NCBI GenBank assembly: GCA_041060555.1
Contig: JBEUDS010000013.1
Length of the DNA: 64,000 bases
Origin: CAUJIW01 sp963205175
GTDB lineage: Bacteria; Pseudomonadota; Alphaproteobacteria; Sphingomonadales; Sphingomonadaceae
Strand: one strand, 5' to 3'
The position numbers were made by a program, and so were the translations under genes. Under the pieces are notes generated by a model that did not search any database, was not told the origin of the DNA, and saw nothing but the letters and a program-made list of their open reading frames with translations. Below, in pieces: positions 18,335-28,898 of this stretch. The stretch's first letter is position 1. Each line of letters opens with the position of its first letter.

Positions 18335-20065
18335 CTATTTCAACCGGCTGCCGAGGTTTTTCGCCAGATATTCCAGCGTGGCGATGCGCTTCAGAAGCCC
18401 GGGGTCGAGCGGCCGTTCGACGCGGAAGAACGCGCGCATGGCCGGAAAGTCGAGGTCGATGACCCGGCCGAGATAGTCGGGCGCCATGAAGCCCGAGGGC
18501 GCTGCGGGCCGGCGCAGGCGGTGGCGCAGGCGGTTGCTCCAGCGGCGCATGGCCGGCGTGCGGTACAGGCTCACCGCGTCGTCCAGCCGGTGGGCGAGGC
18601 CGGGCTGTTCAACGAAGCTGTGGCCATAGGCCGATGGATAGGCGGCCAGCCGGCGGTCGATGGCGGCGAGCAGCTGACTCTGGAACACGCCGTGGGTGCG
18701 CAGCGACACCGGCAGTGCAACGCTGTGCTCGACGATGGCATGCTCGAAGAATGGCACGAAATAAGCGCCAAAGCGGCCGACCATGCTGATCTCGCGACCG
18801 AAGAACGGCGGGCAGCGGAACAGCGGATAGGCGGTTTCCACCTGCTGGCGGGTCAGTCGGTCGTCCTCGACGCCCAGGGACGTCCGCAACTTGGCGTCCA
18901 GGTTGGCGAAATAGCGGCTCTCGTCGAATGTCCCGGTGCAGTCGCGCGGATCAAAGCCGGCATAGAAGGCGTCGAGGATGTCGCGACTGCGCCATGGGCG
19001 GTCGCGCAGGTAAAAATAGTTGCGGAAAATTTCGCCCGCCGCCCCCGAGACCGCCAATGCGCCGCCGCGCGCGCGCGCGTGCCGTGCCGCCGAATTGCAG
19101 CCGTTGTCGAACAGGCCGCCATCGATGGGCGTTGCATCCATCTCATGGAAATTGTGCGCCACGATGTCGGCGAAGGCGTCCGGGGTGATCTGGCGATAGG
19201 CTACCTTGTCGAAGACCTCGACGTCGAAGCCTTCCGCCGCGCCGATATGGCGGGCCACGGTCACGTCGGCATCACGGGCGCTGCCGTAGACGTAGACATG
19301 GGGGCGCACGCCCGCCTGACGCAGCAGCGCCAGCACCAGCCGGGAATCGAAGCCACCCGAGAGCGGGCATTGCACATTGTCGCCGTAGAGCCGGGCTGGC
19401 ACCTCGAACATCCGGCCGAGCTGGTCGGCCATGCGCGTCACCAGGGTATCGACCGGCTCGTCGCTGACGACCGACGGCAGCCGCCGTGGTGACTGGTGTA
19501 CGGTGACATGTTCGCCCAGCGACAGCTGCGCCGTCGGTGCCAGCCTGGCGATGCCGTCCAGCACCGTGTCCTGGCCAAGCGGCGTCGACGTGAACGCGAA
19601 CTCGTAGACCGCCTGGCGGTTGAAGCGCAGGGTCGTCAGCGACTGGGCGAGCGCCAGAAAGGACGTCGACACCACGTCGTGGCTGGCGTCGTGATAAACG
19701 TGGAAGCCGCCGAACCAGTCGGCGAACACATGCAGCTGGTTGTTCTTGCGCACCAGCGCGCCGAACTGGCCCAGCACGTCGGTCCAGCGGTCGAACGGTG
19801 GCGCGAAATCGGCCAGCAGGCGTTTGAGCGCGGCCTCGCCGCCTTGGCCCTGGTAGAAAAGGGTGCCGGCCACCGCGATGAAGTCGTCGCCTTCGGTGGC
19901 GAGCGTTGCCAGTCCGGGGTGGATGTGGCCGACGTGGAAACCGCGGTGGGTTGGCGTCGCGAAAGCCTGTGGCTCGGCAAAGCCGTGGCGGGCGAACTGT
20001 GCGCGCGCCTGCGCCAGCCGGGCGTCGGCCCGCGCGTCGTTCCGGCAGAGATACCAGCCGCCCAT
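18335..20065 (-). CDS. Asparagine-synthase-like protein without the glutaminase Cys
   Basis: A 576-residue protein with an N-terminal region resembling a class II glutamine amidotransferase (HVGHIHPGLATL, AVAGTLFYQ, FADWFGGFHVYHD) and a C-terminal AANH-type synthase domain with the pyrophosphate motif PLSGGFDSR (236-242). True glutamine-dependent AsnB proteins begin Met-Cys; here it begins MGGWYL, so no nucleophile is available and glutaminase activity should be absent. Relatives occur in surface-polysaccharide and peptide-modification loci, where they amidate or adenylate carboxyl groups. ATG 20065 is preceded by GAGGGG; the frame is open further upstream but that part is the shadow of the methyltransferase gene. 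A role near the Gfo/Idh-SDR and glycosyltransferase genes is conceivable but unproven. Confidence 0.8.
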   Translation of the reverse strand: MGGWYLCRNDARADARLAQARAQFARHGFAEPQAFATPTHRGFHVGHIHPGLATLATEGDDFIAVAGTLFYQGQGGEAALKRLLADFAPPFDRWTDVLGQFGALVRKNNQLHVFADWFGGFHVYHDASHDVVSTSFLALAQSLTTLRFNRQAVYEFAFTSTPLGQDTVLDGIARLAPTAQLSLGEHVTVHQSPRRLPSVVSDEPVDTLVTRMADQLGRMFEVPARLYGDNVQCPLSGGFDSRLVLALLRQAGVRPHVYVYGSARDADVTVARHIGAAEGFDVEVFDKVAYRQITPDAFADIVAHNFHEMDATPIDGGLFDNGCNSAARHARARGGALAVSGAAGEIFRNYFYLRDRPWRSRDILDAFYAGFDPRDCTGTFDESRYFANLDAKLRTSLGVEDDRLTRQQVETAYPLFRCPPFFGREISMVGRFGAYFVPFFEHAIVEHSVALPVSLRTHGVFQSQLLAAIDRRLAAYPSAYGHSFVEQPGLAHRLDDAVSLYRTPAMRRWSNRLRHRLRRPAAPSGFMAPDYLGRVIDLDFPAMRAFFRVERPLDPGLLKRIATLEYLAKNLGSRLK

Positions 20066-20182
20066 CGTCCCCTCGTTCCGTTCCGCGGTCGGGGCAGAAA
20101 TCCCCTTCGGCCCAACGCGATCAAGCTCTAGCCATGTCGGCAAAGGATTGAAACTCGGTGAATGCACCGCTACCCACCGTCC

Positions 20183-21370
20183 ATGACAAATCCTGACGCC
20201 TGCCCCAAGATCGCCCTTGCCGCCGACACCAAGCCCGCCGCCGTGCGGGGGCGCCCCTGGGTGTTCGCCAACCAGCTCAAGATGACGGCCGAGACCCGCG
20301 CCCTGCCGCCGGGCTCGGTGGTGCGGCTGATGGAGCCGGACGGCCGCCTGCTCGGCCTCTACCACTTCAACCCGCATTCGCTGATTGCCGCCCGCCTGCT
20401 CACCCGCAATCACAGCCGGGCGATCGACGCGCGCTTTTTCACCGAGAAGCTGACACGCGCGCTGTCCCTGCGGGAGCGGCTGTTCGATGCGCCGTGTTAC
20501 CGCCTGGTGCATGGCGAGGGCGACGGCCTGCCCGGCCTGATCGTCGATCGCTATGGCGATGTGCTGGTGGTCCAGCCCAACACCGCCGGCATGGACGCCA
20601 GCCTCGATCTGATCGTCGCGGCGCTGGAGAGCCTGGTCAAGCCGGCCGGCATCGCCGTGGTCGCCGATGGCCCGGCCCGCGCCCAGGAAGGGCTGGCGCC
20701 GCGCGCCGAGGTGCTTGTCGGCGCCGTCGCCTCGCCGGTGCCGCTGGTCGAGAACGGCATCACCTATCTTGCCGACCCGATCGGCGGCCAGAAGACCGGA
20801 TGGTTCTACGATCACCGGCTCAACCGCGCCTTCGCCGCCGGGCTGGCGCGCGGCCAGAGCGTGCTCGACCTCTACACCTACGCCGGGGCCTTCGCGCTCG
20901 CCTGCGCCCAGGGCGGTGCGGCCCAGGTGACGGCGGTCGACCGCTCGGCGCCGGCGCTGGCGCTGGCCGCCGAGGCCGCCGCGCGCAACGGCTGGGCCGA
21001 CCGGGTGACGACCGAGACGGCGGAAGTGTTTGGCTGGCTGGAGAATAATAACCGAACGTTCGGTTTGGTGGTTGCCGACCCGCCGGCCTTCGCCAAGACC
21101 CGCAAGGACATTTCCGCCGCGCTGAAGGGTTACGAGAAGCTGGCCCGGTTGAGCACGGCGAAGGTGGCGCCGGAGGGCTTCCTGTGTCTGGCCTCGTGCA
21201 GCCATCATGTGGCGCCCGAGGCGTTCCTCGATGCCTGCGCCGCCGGCATCCGGGCCGGCGGGCGTTCGGCGCGGCTCATTCACCAGGCCGGCGCCGGGCC
21301 GGATCACCCGGTCCACCCGCAGTTGCCGCAGACTGCCTACCTGAAGTTTCTGGCCTTCGCACTGGACTGA
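20183..21370 (+). CDS. rRNA large-subunit methyltransferase, RlmI-like
   Basis: A 395-residue SAM-dependent methyltransferase with an N-terminal PUA-type RNA-binding domain (RGRPWVFANQLK, then LGLYHFNPHSLIAARLL), an EEHEIN-like middle domain (DGLPGLIVDRYGD) and a Rossmann core with VLDLYTYAGAFALACA (SAM site), TAVDRSAPAL and VVADPPAFAK. The end LASCSHHV carries the likely catalytic Cys. This arrangement matches RlmI, which makes 5-methylcytosine 1962 in 23S rRNA. I prefer ATG 20183 (MTNPDACPK); 20162 is possible. Diverges from the Asn-synthase-like gene. Confidence 0.9.
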   Translation: MTNPDACPKIALAADTKPAAVRGRPWVFANQLKMTAETRALPPGSVVRLMEPDGRLLGLYHFNPHSLIAARLLTRNHSRAIDARFFTEKLTRALSLRERLFDAPCYRLVHGEGDGLPGLIVDRYGDVLVVQPNTAGMDASLDLIVAALESLVKPAGIAVVADGPARAQEGLAPRAEVLVGAVASPVPLVENGITYLADPIGGQKTGWFYDHRLNRAFAAGLARGQSVLDLYTYAGAFALACAQGGAAQVTAVDRSAPALALAAEAAARNGWADRVTTETAEVFGWLENNNRTFGLVVADPPAFAKTRKDISAALKGYEKLARLSTAKVAPEGFLCLASCSHHVAPEAFLDACAAGIRAGGRSARLIHQAGAGPDHPVHPQLPQTAYLKFLAFALD

Positions 21371-21490
21371 TAAGATGTTGCGATGTTTCAGGGAAGTTTA
21401 ACGCTGGTGGCCTAGACGAGACCCGCGGCAGACATGCGCGACCGGCTGCCGGTGGCGACATCTGAACGGATGAACTGATAGGAGGGGTAT

Positions 21491-23620
21491 ATGGTTGGCC
21501 GTCGTGTCGGCATTATCGGGGCTGGCTATATCGCCCAGACGCATCTTGAGGCGCTGGCGGCGCTGCCATCGGTACAGGTCGCGGCGATTGTCGACCCGAA
21601 TGTGAAAGCCGCCGAGCGGCTGGCCGCCCAGCGCAGCGGCGTGCGGGTGTTCGCCGATCTTGCCACGGCGATTGCCGAAAAGGCGTTTGATCGTGCCCAT
21701 GTGCTGGTGCCGCCGCACCTGCATGCTGCCGTCGGCGAGCAGTTGCTGAGTGCCGGGATCGCCACCTTCATGGAAAAGCCGCTGGGGGTGACGGCCGAGG
21801 AAACTGCCCGCCTGCTGGCGGCGGCCGACGCCGGCAATGCCCGCCTCGGCGTCAACCAGAATCTGATCTATCATCCGGCGCTGCAGACCTTCTGCAAGGA
21901 TCTCGAGGCCGGCCGCTATGGCCGCTTGCGTCATGTAAGCGCCTCCATCGCGGTGCCGCTGCGCCAGCTTGCCGGCCGCCAGTTCGGCCACTGGATGTTC
22001 GAGCGGCCCTCCAATATCCTGCTGGAACAGATGGTCCATCCGCTGTCCCAGGTCATCCATCTCATTGGGCGGGCCACGATCACCGCCGCCGTCGCCCGCC
22101 CGGCGATCGAACTGGCGCCAGGGATGCACTTCCACAAGGGTTTCGAGGTGATGCTGCAGGGCGAGCGCGCGCCGGCCCAGCTGCACATGGCGTTCGGCGA
22201 GAACTATCCCGCCTGGCTGGTGACGGTAGTGTGCGACGATGGCGCCGTCGTCATCGACATGTTCCGCAACCAGATCACCCGGCTCGGTCGCACGCCGTGG
22301 CTGGATGCCGCCGACACCGCGTTGGTCGGAGTCAAGGCCGGCTTTGGCCTTGTCGGCCAGGGCGTTCGCGATTTCGCCCGCTATGTTGGGGCCCAGGTGC
22401 GGCTGGCCCGCCGGTCGGACGTGTTCTTCACCGGCATGCGCGGTTCGATCGCCGCCTTCCACGAGGCGGTGGATGTCGGCGACAACCCGCCGATCGATGG
22501 CGCCTTTGGCGGCCACCTGGTGGGGCTGTGCCTTGATGTCGCGCGCCTGGCCGGCGTGTCGGACGCGCCGGCACCGCTGCCGGCCAACGTGGTTGCGCCG
22601 GACGCGCCGGTACCCGCCTACGACGTGGCGGTGTTCGGGGGAACCGGCTTCATCGGCCGGGTGGCGGTGGAGAAGCTGGTGGAGGCCGGCTACAGCGTTG
22701 GCGTTGTGGCACGCAACCTTCGTGGCCTGGCGCCCGTGTTCCGTCACGAGAAGGTGCATCTGCTGCGCGGAGACGTCACTCGCGCGGCGGATGTCGAGCG
22801 CGGTGTCGGGTCGGCGAAGTATGTGGTCAACCTTGCCCATGGCGGCGCCAGCGGGTCGCGCCAGCAAATCGTCGACGCCATGGTCGGTTCCGCCGAGCTG
22901 GTCGCCCGGGTCTGCATGGAAAAGGGTGTCGCCCGCCTGCTGCATGTCAGTTCCATCGCCGGGCTGTATCTGGGCGAACCGGGCGCCGTCATCTCGCCCC
23001 AGACGCCGCCCGACCCGCAGGGCGCCGAGCGTGGCGACTACTCCTTCGCCAAGGCTGAAGCCGAGCGTCGTCTGCTGGCGCTGCATCGCGAAAAGGGCCT
23101 GCCGGTGACCATCCAGCGTCCAGGCGTGGTGGTTGGCGATGGCACCTCGCCGTTCCACTCCGGTCTTGGTCTGTTCAACAACGACCAGTATTGCCTCGGC
23201 TGGAACGACGGTCGCAACGGCCTGCCGTTCGTGCTGGTGGAGGATGTCGCCACCGCCGTGGTGGCGGCGCTGAAGGCCGACGACAGGGTGCTCGGGCGTA
23301 CCGACAACATCGTCGGCGGCGTCTACATGTCGGCGCGCGAGTATCTCGATATTCTCAAGGGCATACTGGGCCGGCCGCTGGTGTTCCGCCCGCAGTCGGT
23401 TTGGCTGCAGGTGCTGATCGATCGCGGCAAGTGGCTGGTCAAGCGCGTCGGCGGCAAGCAGGTGCCGTTCCCGACCCCGCGCGACTTTGCCTCGCGGGGC
23501 ATGCCGGTCCGCTGGGACATCAGCGAGACGGAAAGCGTGCTGGGCTGGTCGCCCAACCGCGATCGCGAGACCTTTATCGAGCGCGGCATCCGCGTACCGG
23601 CGCGCGCGCTGCTCGACTAG
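21491..23620 (+). CDS. Fused Gfo/Idh/MocA oxidoreductase and SDR epimerase/reductase
   Basis: A 709-residue two-domain enzyme. Residues 1-360 are a Gfo/Idh/MocA dehydrogenase: VGIIGAGYIAQTH binds NAD(P) and MEKPLG (94-99) carries the usual catalytic-site Lys. Residues 375-709 are an extended short-chain dehydrogenase: FGGTGFIG (382-389) is the nucleotide motif, HVSSIA the Ser region and YSFAK (517-521) the catalytic Tyr/Lys. Both act on sugars or sugar nucleotides in other proteins, so a bifunctional sugar-modifying enzyme is likely. GGAGGGG precedes the ATG. The glycosyltransferase gene starts nine bases after the stop, indicating one operon for a glycan pathway. Confidence 0.9.
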   Translation: MVGRRVGIIGAGYIAQTHLEALAALPSVQVAAIVDPNVKAAERLAAQRSGVRVFADLATAIAEKAFDRAHVLVPPHLHAAVGEQLLSAGIATFMEKPLGVTAEETARLLAAADAGNARLGVNQNLIYHPALQTFCKDLEAGRYGRLRHVSASIAVPLRQLAGRQFGHWMFERPSNILLEQMVHPLSQVIHLIGRATITAAVARPAIELAPGMHFHKGFEVMLQGERAPAQLHMAFGENYPAWLVTVVCDDGAVVIDMFRNQITRLGRTPWLDAADTALVGVKAGFGLVGQGVRDFARYVGAQVRLARRSDVFFTGMRGSIAAFHEAVDVGDNPPIDGAFGGHLVGLCLDVARLAGVSDAPAPLPANVVAPDAPVPAYDVAVFGGTGFIGRVAVEKLVEAGYSVGVVARNLRGLAPVFRHEKVHLLRGDVTRAADVERGVGSAKYVVNLAHGGASGSRQQIVDAMVGSAELVARVCMEKGVARLLHVSSIAGLYLGEPGAVISPQTPPDPQGAERGDYSFAKAEAERRLLALHREKGLPVTIQRPGVVVGDGTSPFHSGLGLFNNDQYCLGWNDGRNGLPFVLVEDVATAVVAALKADDRVLGRTDNIVGGVYMSAREYLDILKGILGRPLVFRPQSVWLQVLIDRGKWLVKRVGGKQVPFPTPRDFASRGMPVRWDISETESVLGWSPNRDRETFIERGIRVPARALLD

Positions 23621-23629
23621 GCGCGCGCG

Positions 23630-24763
23630 ATGCCTCGGCGACGCTGGCTGCATGTCTTCTCGACCTTCGATGTCGGTGGACCACAGGTGCGCGCCTGCCA
23701 GCTGATGAACATCTGGGGCGATGCCATCGAGCATCATGTTGCCTCCGCCAACGCCGGTCAGTATGCGGCGCGCGCACTGGTGGAGCCGGTGGTCCCGCTG
23801 GCGATCGTCGACGATCTTGCGCCCTTCAAGGGGCCGGCGCTCCCGGTGCGGCTCTGGAAGATCGGCCAGGCGCTGGCACGCAGCGACTATGACCTGGTGC
23901 TGACCTACAACTGGGGCGCCATCGAGGTTGCGCTGGCCAACCGGCTGCTGGCGCGCGTGCCATTGGTCCACCATGAGGATGGCTTTGGACCGGACGAGGC
24001 GGCGGGGACACTGCCCCGGCGTGATCTGATCCGCCGGCTGGCGCTGCCGGGGGCAGGCGCCGTGGTCGCCTGCTCACGCCGGATCGAACAGCTGGCGCTG
24101 ACGCGCTGGGGCCAGTCCACGGCCCGCGTCCACTATGTTCCCAACGGCGTCGACGTGCTGGCGTTCGATCGCCATCCCGCGCCCGACGCCATTCCGGGGC
24201 TAACACGGCGGCCGGGTGACCTGGTGGTCGGTACCATGGCCGGGTTGCGGCCGGAGAAAAACCTGCGCCGTCTGGTGCGCGCCTTCGCCCTCGCCACCCG
24301 GGGGCGCGGCAACGTCCGGCTGGTGATCGCCGGCAAGGGCGTCGAGGAAGCTGGCATCCGCGCCGAGGCGCAGGCCTATGGCGTTGCCGATCAGCTGCTG
24401 CTGCCCGGCTATCTGCGCGATCCGGCGCGCTATGTCGGCCTGTTCGACGTCTTCGCCATTTCCTCCGACACCGAGCAGTTCCCCATCAGCCTCGTCGAGG
24501 CGATGGCGGCACGCCTGCCGGCGATCTGCACCGACGTCGGCGACATCGCCGACATCGTGGCGACCGAGAACAGTCCGTATGTCGTGCCGGCGACAGACGA
24601 GGCGGCGCTGGCGCGCGGTCTGGAACGTCTGCTGGCCGATGCCGAGCTGCGCCACCGCATCGGCAACGCCAACCGGGTGCGGGTGGAAAGCCAGTTCAGC
24701 CAGCAGCGCATGGTCGAAAGCTACCGGGCGATCTACGCCGAGGTGGGGGGGATCGGGTGGTAA
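23630..24763 (+). CDS. Glycosyltransferase family 4
   Basis: A 377-residue GT-B glycosyltransferase. The N-terminal domain begins HVFSTFDVGGPQVRACQLM, the acceptor-binding glycine loop of GT4 enzymes. The C-terminal nucleotide-sugar domain has VPNGVDVLAFD, GTMAGLRPEKNLRRLVRAF, VIAGKG and the EQFPISLVEAMAARLP segment with the conserved ExxxxxxxE motif. It transfers a sugar from an NDP donor to a lipid or glycan acceptor at the cytoplasmic face. No membrane segments. The nine-base gap to the fused oxidoreductase-SDR gene suggests they modify and transfer the same sugar. Confidence 0.92.
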   Translation: MPRRRWLHVFSTFDVGGPQVRACQLMNIWGDAIEHHVASANAGQYAARALVEPVVPLAIVDDLAPFKGPALPVRLWKIGQALARSDYDLVLTYNWGAIEVALANRLLARVPLVHHEDGFGPDEAAGTLPRRDLIRRLALPGAGAVVACSRRIEQLALTRWGQSTARVHYVPNGVDVLAFDRHPAPDAIPGLTRRPGDLVVGTMAGLRPEKNLRRLVRAFALATRGRGNVRLVIAGKGVEEAGIRAEAQAYGVADQLLLPGYLRDPARYVGLFDVFAISSDTEQFPISLVEAMAARLPAICTDVGDIADIVATENSPYVVPATDEAALARGLERLLADAELRHRIGNANRVRVESQFSQQRMVESYRAIYAEVGGIGW

Positions 24764-24851
24764 GCATGGACGGCTGAGGCCGGCTCTGCCAAGGTTGCCC
24801 GGACACCTGTCGTGCGCGATATATCGAGAAGCAACTTTGGGGAGTGAGCCT

Positions 24852-25862
24852 ATGACCACCATGCGTTCCTGGCGCCTGCGCCATCGCCCGGTTGGCGACA
24901 TCAAGGACAGCGATCTCGAACTGGTGAGCGAGCCGGTTCCGTCGCTCGCCGACGGCGAGTTTCTGGTGCGTACCGTCTATCTGTCGCTCGATCCCACCAA
25001 CCGTATCTGGATGAGCGACATGGACCAGTACATGCCGCCGGTCGAGATCGGCGACATCATGCGCGGCGGGGTCGCCGGCGTGGTCGTTGAATCACGCAAT
25101 CCTCGTTTCAAGGTCGGTGACACGGTGTCGGGGCTCGGCGGCTGGGCCGACTATTTCGTCTCCGACGGCAGCATGCTGAGCCCGATGCCGCCGGCGCCGG
25201 GCGTGCCGCTGGCGGTGCAGTTCGGCCTGTTTTCGCTGATCGGTCCCACCGCCTATTTCGGCCTGCTCGATATCGGCCAGCCCAAGCCCGGCGAGACAGT
25301 GGTGGTGTCGGCCGCCGCCGGCGCGGTCGGCAGCCTGGTCGGGCAGATCGCCAAGATCAAGGGTTGCCGGGTGATCGGCATTGCCGGCTCCGACGACAAG
25401 TGCCGCTGGATCACCGAGGAACTCGGCTTCGATGGCGCCATCAACTACAAGCGCGAGAATGTCGGCGCCCGTCTTGACGAACTGTGCCCCAACGGCATCG
25501 ACGTCAATTTCGAGAATGTCGGCGGCGAGATCATGGAAGCGGTGATGCAGCGGATGAACAATTACAGCCGCATGCCGCTGTGCGGACTGATCTCCACCTA
25601 CAACGACACCGAGCCGGCGCCGGGGCCGCGCACCTGGCCGTTGATCCTGATGCGTCGCATCAAGGTGCAGGGCTTCATTGTGCTCGATTTTCTGCCGCGC
25701 ATCGCCGAGTGCATCGCCGACCTCGGCAAATGGCTGGCGCAAGGCAGGCTCAAGGTCCGCGTCGATGTCCGCCACGGGCTGGAAAATGCCATCGCCACCG
25801 TGCGCGAGCTTTACTCCGGCGGCAACACCGGCAAGCTGCTGCTGCAGGTCGGCCCGGAGTGA
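24852..25862 (+). CDS. NADP-dependent oxidoreductase, zinc-free MDR family
   Basis: A 336-residue medium-chain dehydrogenase/reductase of the leukotriene B4 dehydrogenase / CurA type. YLSLDPTNRIWMSD at the N-terminus and GPTAYFGLLDIGQPKPGETVVVSAAAGAVGS, with the nucleotide-binding AAxGxVG loop, define the family; structural and catalytic zinc cysteines are missing. FENVGGEIMEAVMQRM and GLISTYND are also typical. These enzymes reduce the C=C bond of enones with NADPH. GGGGAG seven bases before ATG 24852 sets the start. About 90 bases after the glycosyltransferase, probably a separate unit. Confidence 0.92.
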   Translation: MTTMRSWRLRHRPVGDIKDSDLELVSEPVPSLADGEFLVRTVYLSLDPTNRIWMSDMDQYMPPVEIGDIMRGGVAGVVVESRNPRFKVGDTVSGLGGWADYFVSDGSMLSPMPPAPGVPLAVQFGLFSLIGPTAYFGLLDIGQPKPGETVVVSAAAGAVGSLVGQIAKIKGCRVIGIAGSDDKCRWITEELGFDGAINYKRENVGARLDELCPNGIDVNFENVGGEIMEAVMQRMNNYSRMPLCGLISTYNDTEPAPGPRTWPLILMRRIKVQGFIVLDFLPRIAECIADLGKWLAQGRLKVRVDVRHGLENAIATVRELYSGGNTGKLLLQVGPE

Positions 25863-25890
25863 GGTCCGGCCGGCGCGGCGCCCGGCAGCG

Positions 25891-26754
25891 TTACAGTCGT
25901 TCCTTGAACCACGCCAGCGCCGCCGCCCAGCCGGCGGCGGCGGCCGTGGCGTTGTAGCTCGGCCGGTAGTCGGCGAGGAAGCCGTGGTCGGCGCCGTCAT
26001 AGACGGTGATCGTCGAGGGTGACCGTGCCGCGATCAGGCGCTGGCGCATCTGCTCGACATCGGCAAGTGGGATGCCGCGATCCAGCGCGCCATAGAGACC
26101 GAGGACCGGCGCCTGCAGCTGTGCCGCCAGATCGACGGGACGGCTGGGCTGCAGCGGGTTGGGCTGTCCGGTCAACCGGCCATACCAGGCGACGCCGGCC
26201 TTCAGTGTCGGATTATGGGCGGCGTAGAGCCAGGTTATACGCCCGCCCCAGCAGAAGCCGGTGATGCCAAGCTTATCCACCTGACCACCGTCGCCGCCGG
26301 CGAAGGCGGCCGTCGCGTCGAGGTCGCGCATTACCTGATCGTCGGGCACCTTGGCGACGATGGAGTCGACCAGAGTCTTGATGTCGCTGATCCGGGTGGG
26401 GTCGCCCTGACGGAAATAAAGGTCTGGCGCGATGGCGTAATAGCCGGCGTGGGCCAGCCGGCGAACGATGTCCTGAATCCATGCATGGACGCCGAAAACC
26501 TCCTGCACCACGAGGATGACCGGCCTCGGTCCGCTGTCGGCCGGTCGGGCGCGGTAGGCGGGGATAGTGCGGCCGTTCACCGGGACGTCGACCCAGGCGG
26601 TGTCGAGGCCGGCATCGTCGGTGGTCACGGCCGAGGCGGCCACCGGGCCTGCGGCCAGCGCGAAGCCGGCGCCGGCGGTGGCGCGCATGGCCTGACGGCG
26701 GGAGAACTGGGCGGTGCGTACCCAGTTGATCGTCTCGGGCAGTCGGTCGGTCAT
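25891..26754 (-). CDS. Dienelactone hydrolase family protein with Tat signal
   Basis: A 287-residue alpha/beta hydrolase. The N-terminus has a twin-arginine motif (FSRRQAM) followed by a weakly hydrophobic stretch GAGFALAAGPVAASA, so it is probably folded before export to the periplasm. The nucleophile elbow is GFCWGGR with Cys in place of Ser, as in dienelactone hydrolases; the acid and base are likely in LGLYGALDRGIP and DGADHGFLADY. Substrates are unknown; this family includes many non-dienelactone esterases. ATG 26754 (MTDRLPETINW) is preferred over the longer frame. Convergent with the oxidoreductase gene. Confidence 0.88.
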   Translation of the reverse strand: MTDRLPETINWVRTAQFSRRQAMRATAGAGFALAAGPVAASAVTTDDAGLDTAWVDVPVNGRTIPAYRARPADSGPRPVILVVQEVFGVHAWIQDIVRRLAHAGYYAIAPDLYFRQGDPTRISDIKTLVDSIVAKVPDDQVMRDLDATAAFAGGDGGQVDKLGITGFCWGGRITWLYAAHNPTLKAGVAWYGRLTGQPNPLQPSRPVDLAAQLQAPVLGLYGALDRGIPLADVEQMRQRLIAARSPSTITVYDGADHGFLADYRPSYNATAAAAGWAAALAWFKERL

Positions 26755-26881
26755 CGGGGAACTCCGAACAGGGGGTGTTCTGGTTGTGCCAGTGCTTCCG
26801 TCTGTTGTCATTGATCCTGTCGAGTCCCCACCGTGCGGGGCATGACGGCGTTGCCGGGAGCGGCATCCGGCGAGTGGCAGG

Positions 26882-28288
<1,407 letters not shown>

Positions 28289-28350
28289 GGTCACGTCAGC
28301 CTCCGGGGGCAGCAAAACCGCCGCCGCTGCCGTCAGGACCGGGCATGCCG

Positions 28351-28839
28351 TCAGGACTTCTTGCGGAAGCGGTCCAGGGTGATGACGTTGGTGGCCGGTT
28401 CATCGCTGGCGGGTTCCTCGGCGGCCGGCGCGTCGGTCGCCGCGATGGCGGGTTCGGCCTCGGGCGCGGCGGCTTCCACCTCGGGCGGCTGGAACTGCAG
28501 GCCGAAGTTCACCGCCGGGTCGACAAAGCCGATCAGCGCGTTGAACGGCACCACGATCTTGGTCGGCGTCTGGTTGAACGACAGGCCGACCTCGAAATAA
28601 TCTTCGTGCACCTGCAAGTCCCAGAAGCGGTTCTGCAGCACGATGGTCATTTCGTCGGGATACTTGTCCAGCAGCGATTTCGGCACCACCACACCAGGGT
28701 AGCGGGTGCGAAACGCGATGTAGAAGTGGTGGTTGCCGGGCAGGCCGGCCGGGTCGACGCCCTTGAGGATGCGCGCGACAACGCCGCGCAGGGCGGCCTG
28801 CACATAGTCTTCGTAGGGAATGAGCGATTCTGTGGTCAC
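28351..28839 (-). CDS. sspB: SspB-type ClpXP adaptor (alphaproteobacterial)
   Basis: A 162-residue adaptor delivering ssrA-tagged proteins to the ClpXP protease. The N-terminal half (LIPYEDYVQAALRGVVARIL, NHHFYIAFRTRYPGVVVP, YPDEMTIVLQNRFWDL) is the tag-binding domain of alpha-type SspB; then comes an Ala/Glu/Pro-rich flexible linker (about residues 118-148) and the C-terminal ClpX-binding tail ITLDRFRKKS. The start is a GTG at 28839 (VTTESLIPYED), chosen because homologues begin here; a TTG at 28857 is the alternative. It is directly downstream of ssrA on the same strand, so the tag RNA and its adaptor are neighbours. Confidence 0.9.
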   Translation of the reverse strand: MTTESLIPYEDYVQAALRGVVARILKGVDPAGLPGNHHFYIAFRTRYPGVVVPKSLLDKYPDEMTIVLQNRFWDLQVHEDYFEVGLSFNQTPTKIVVPFNALIGFVDPAVNFGLQFQPPEVEAAAPEAEPAIAATDAPAAEEPASDEPATNVITLDRFRKKS

Positions 28840-28898
28840 GTCCCAACCGTGCGGCAAAGCGTTGGCGGCGTCAAGGCGGCTATCCGGCTAACATCATG

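Noticed and set aside
21398..23974. 858-codon minus-strand open frame
   Set aside because: Antisense to the Gfo/Idh-SDR gene and the glycosyltransferase start; composition is Arg/Gln/His rich as in shadows.
26826..26847. Second full REP-like element near the dienelactone hydrolase gene
   Set aside because: Only one half (CCCC-loop-CGGGGCATGACG) is present; the partner arm is missing.
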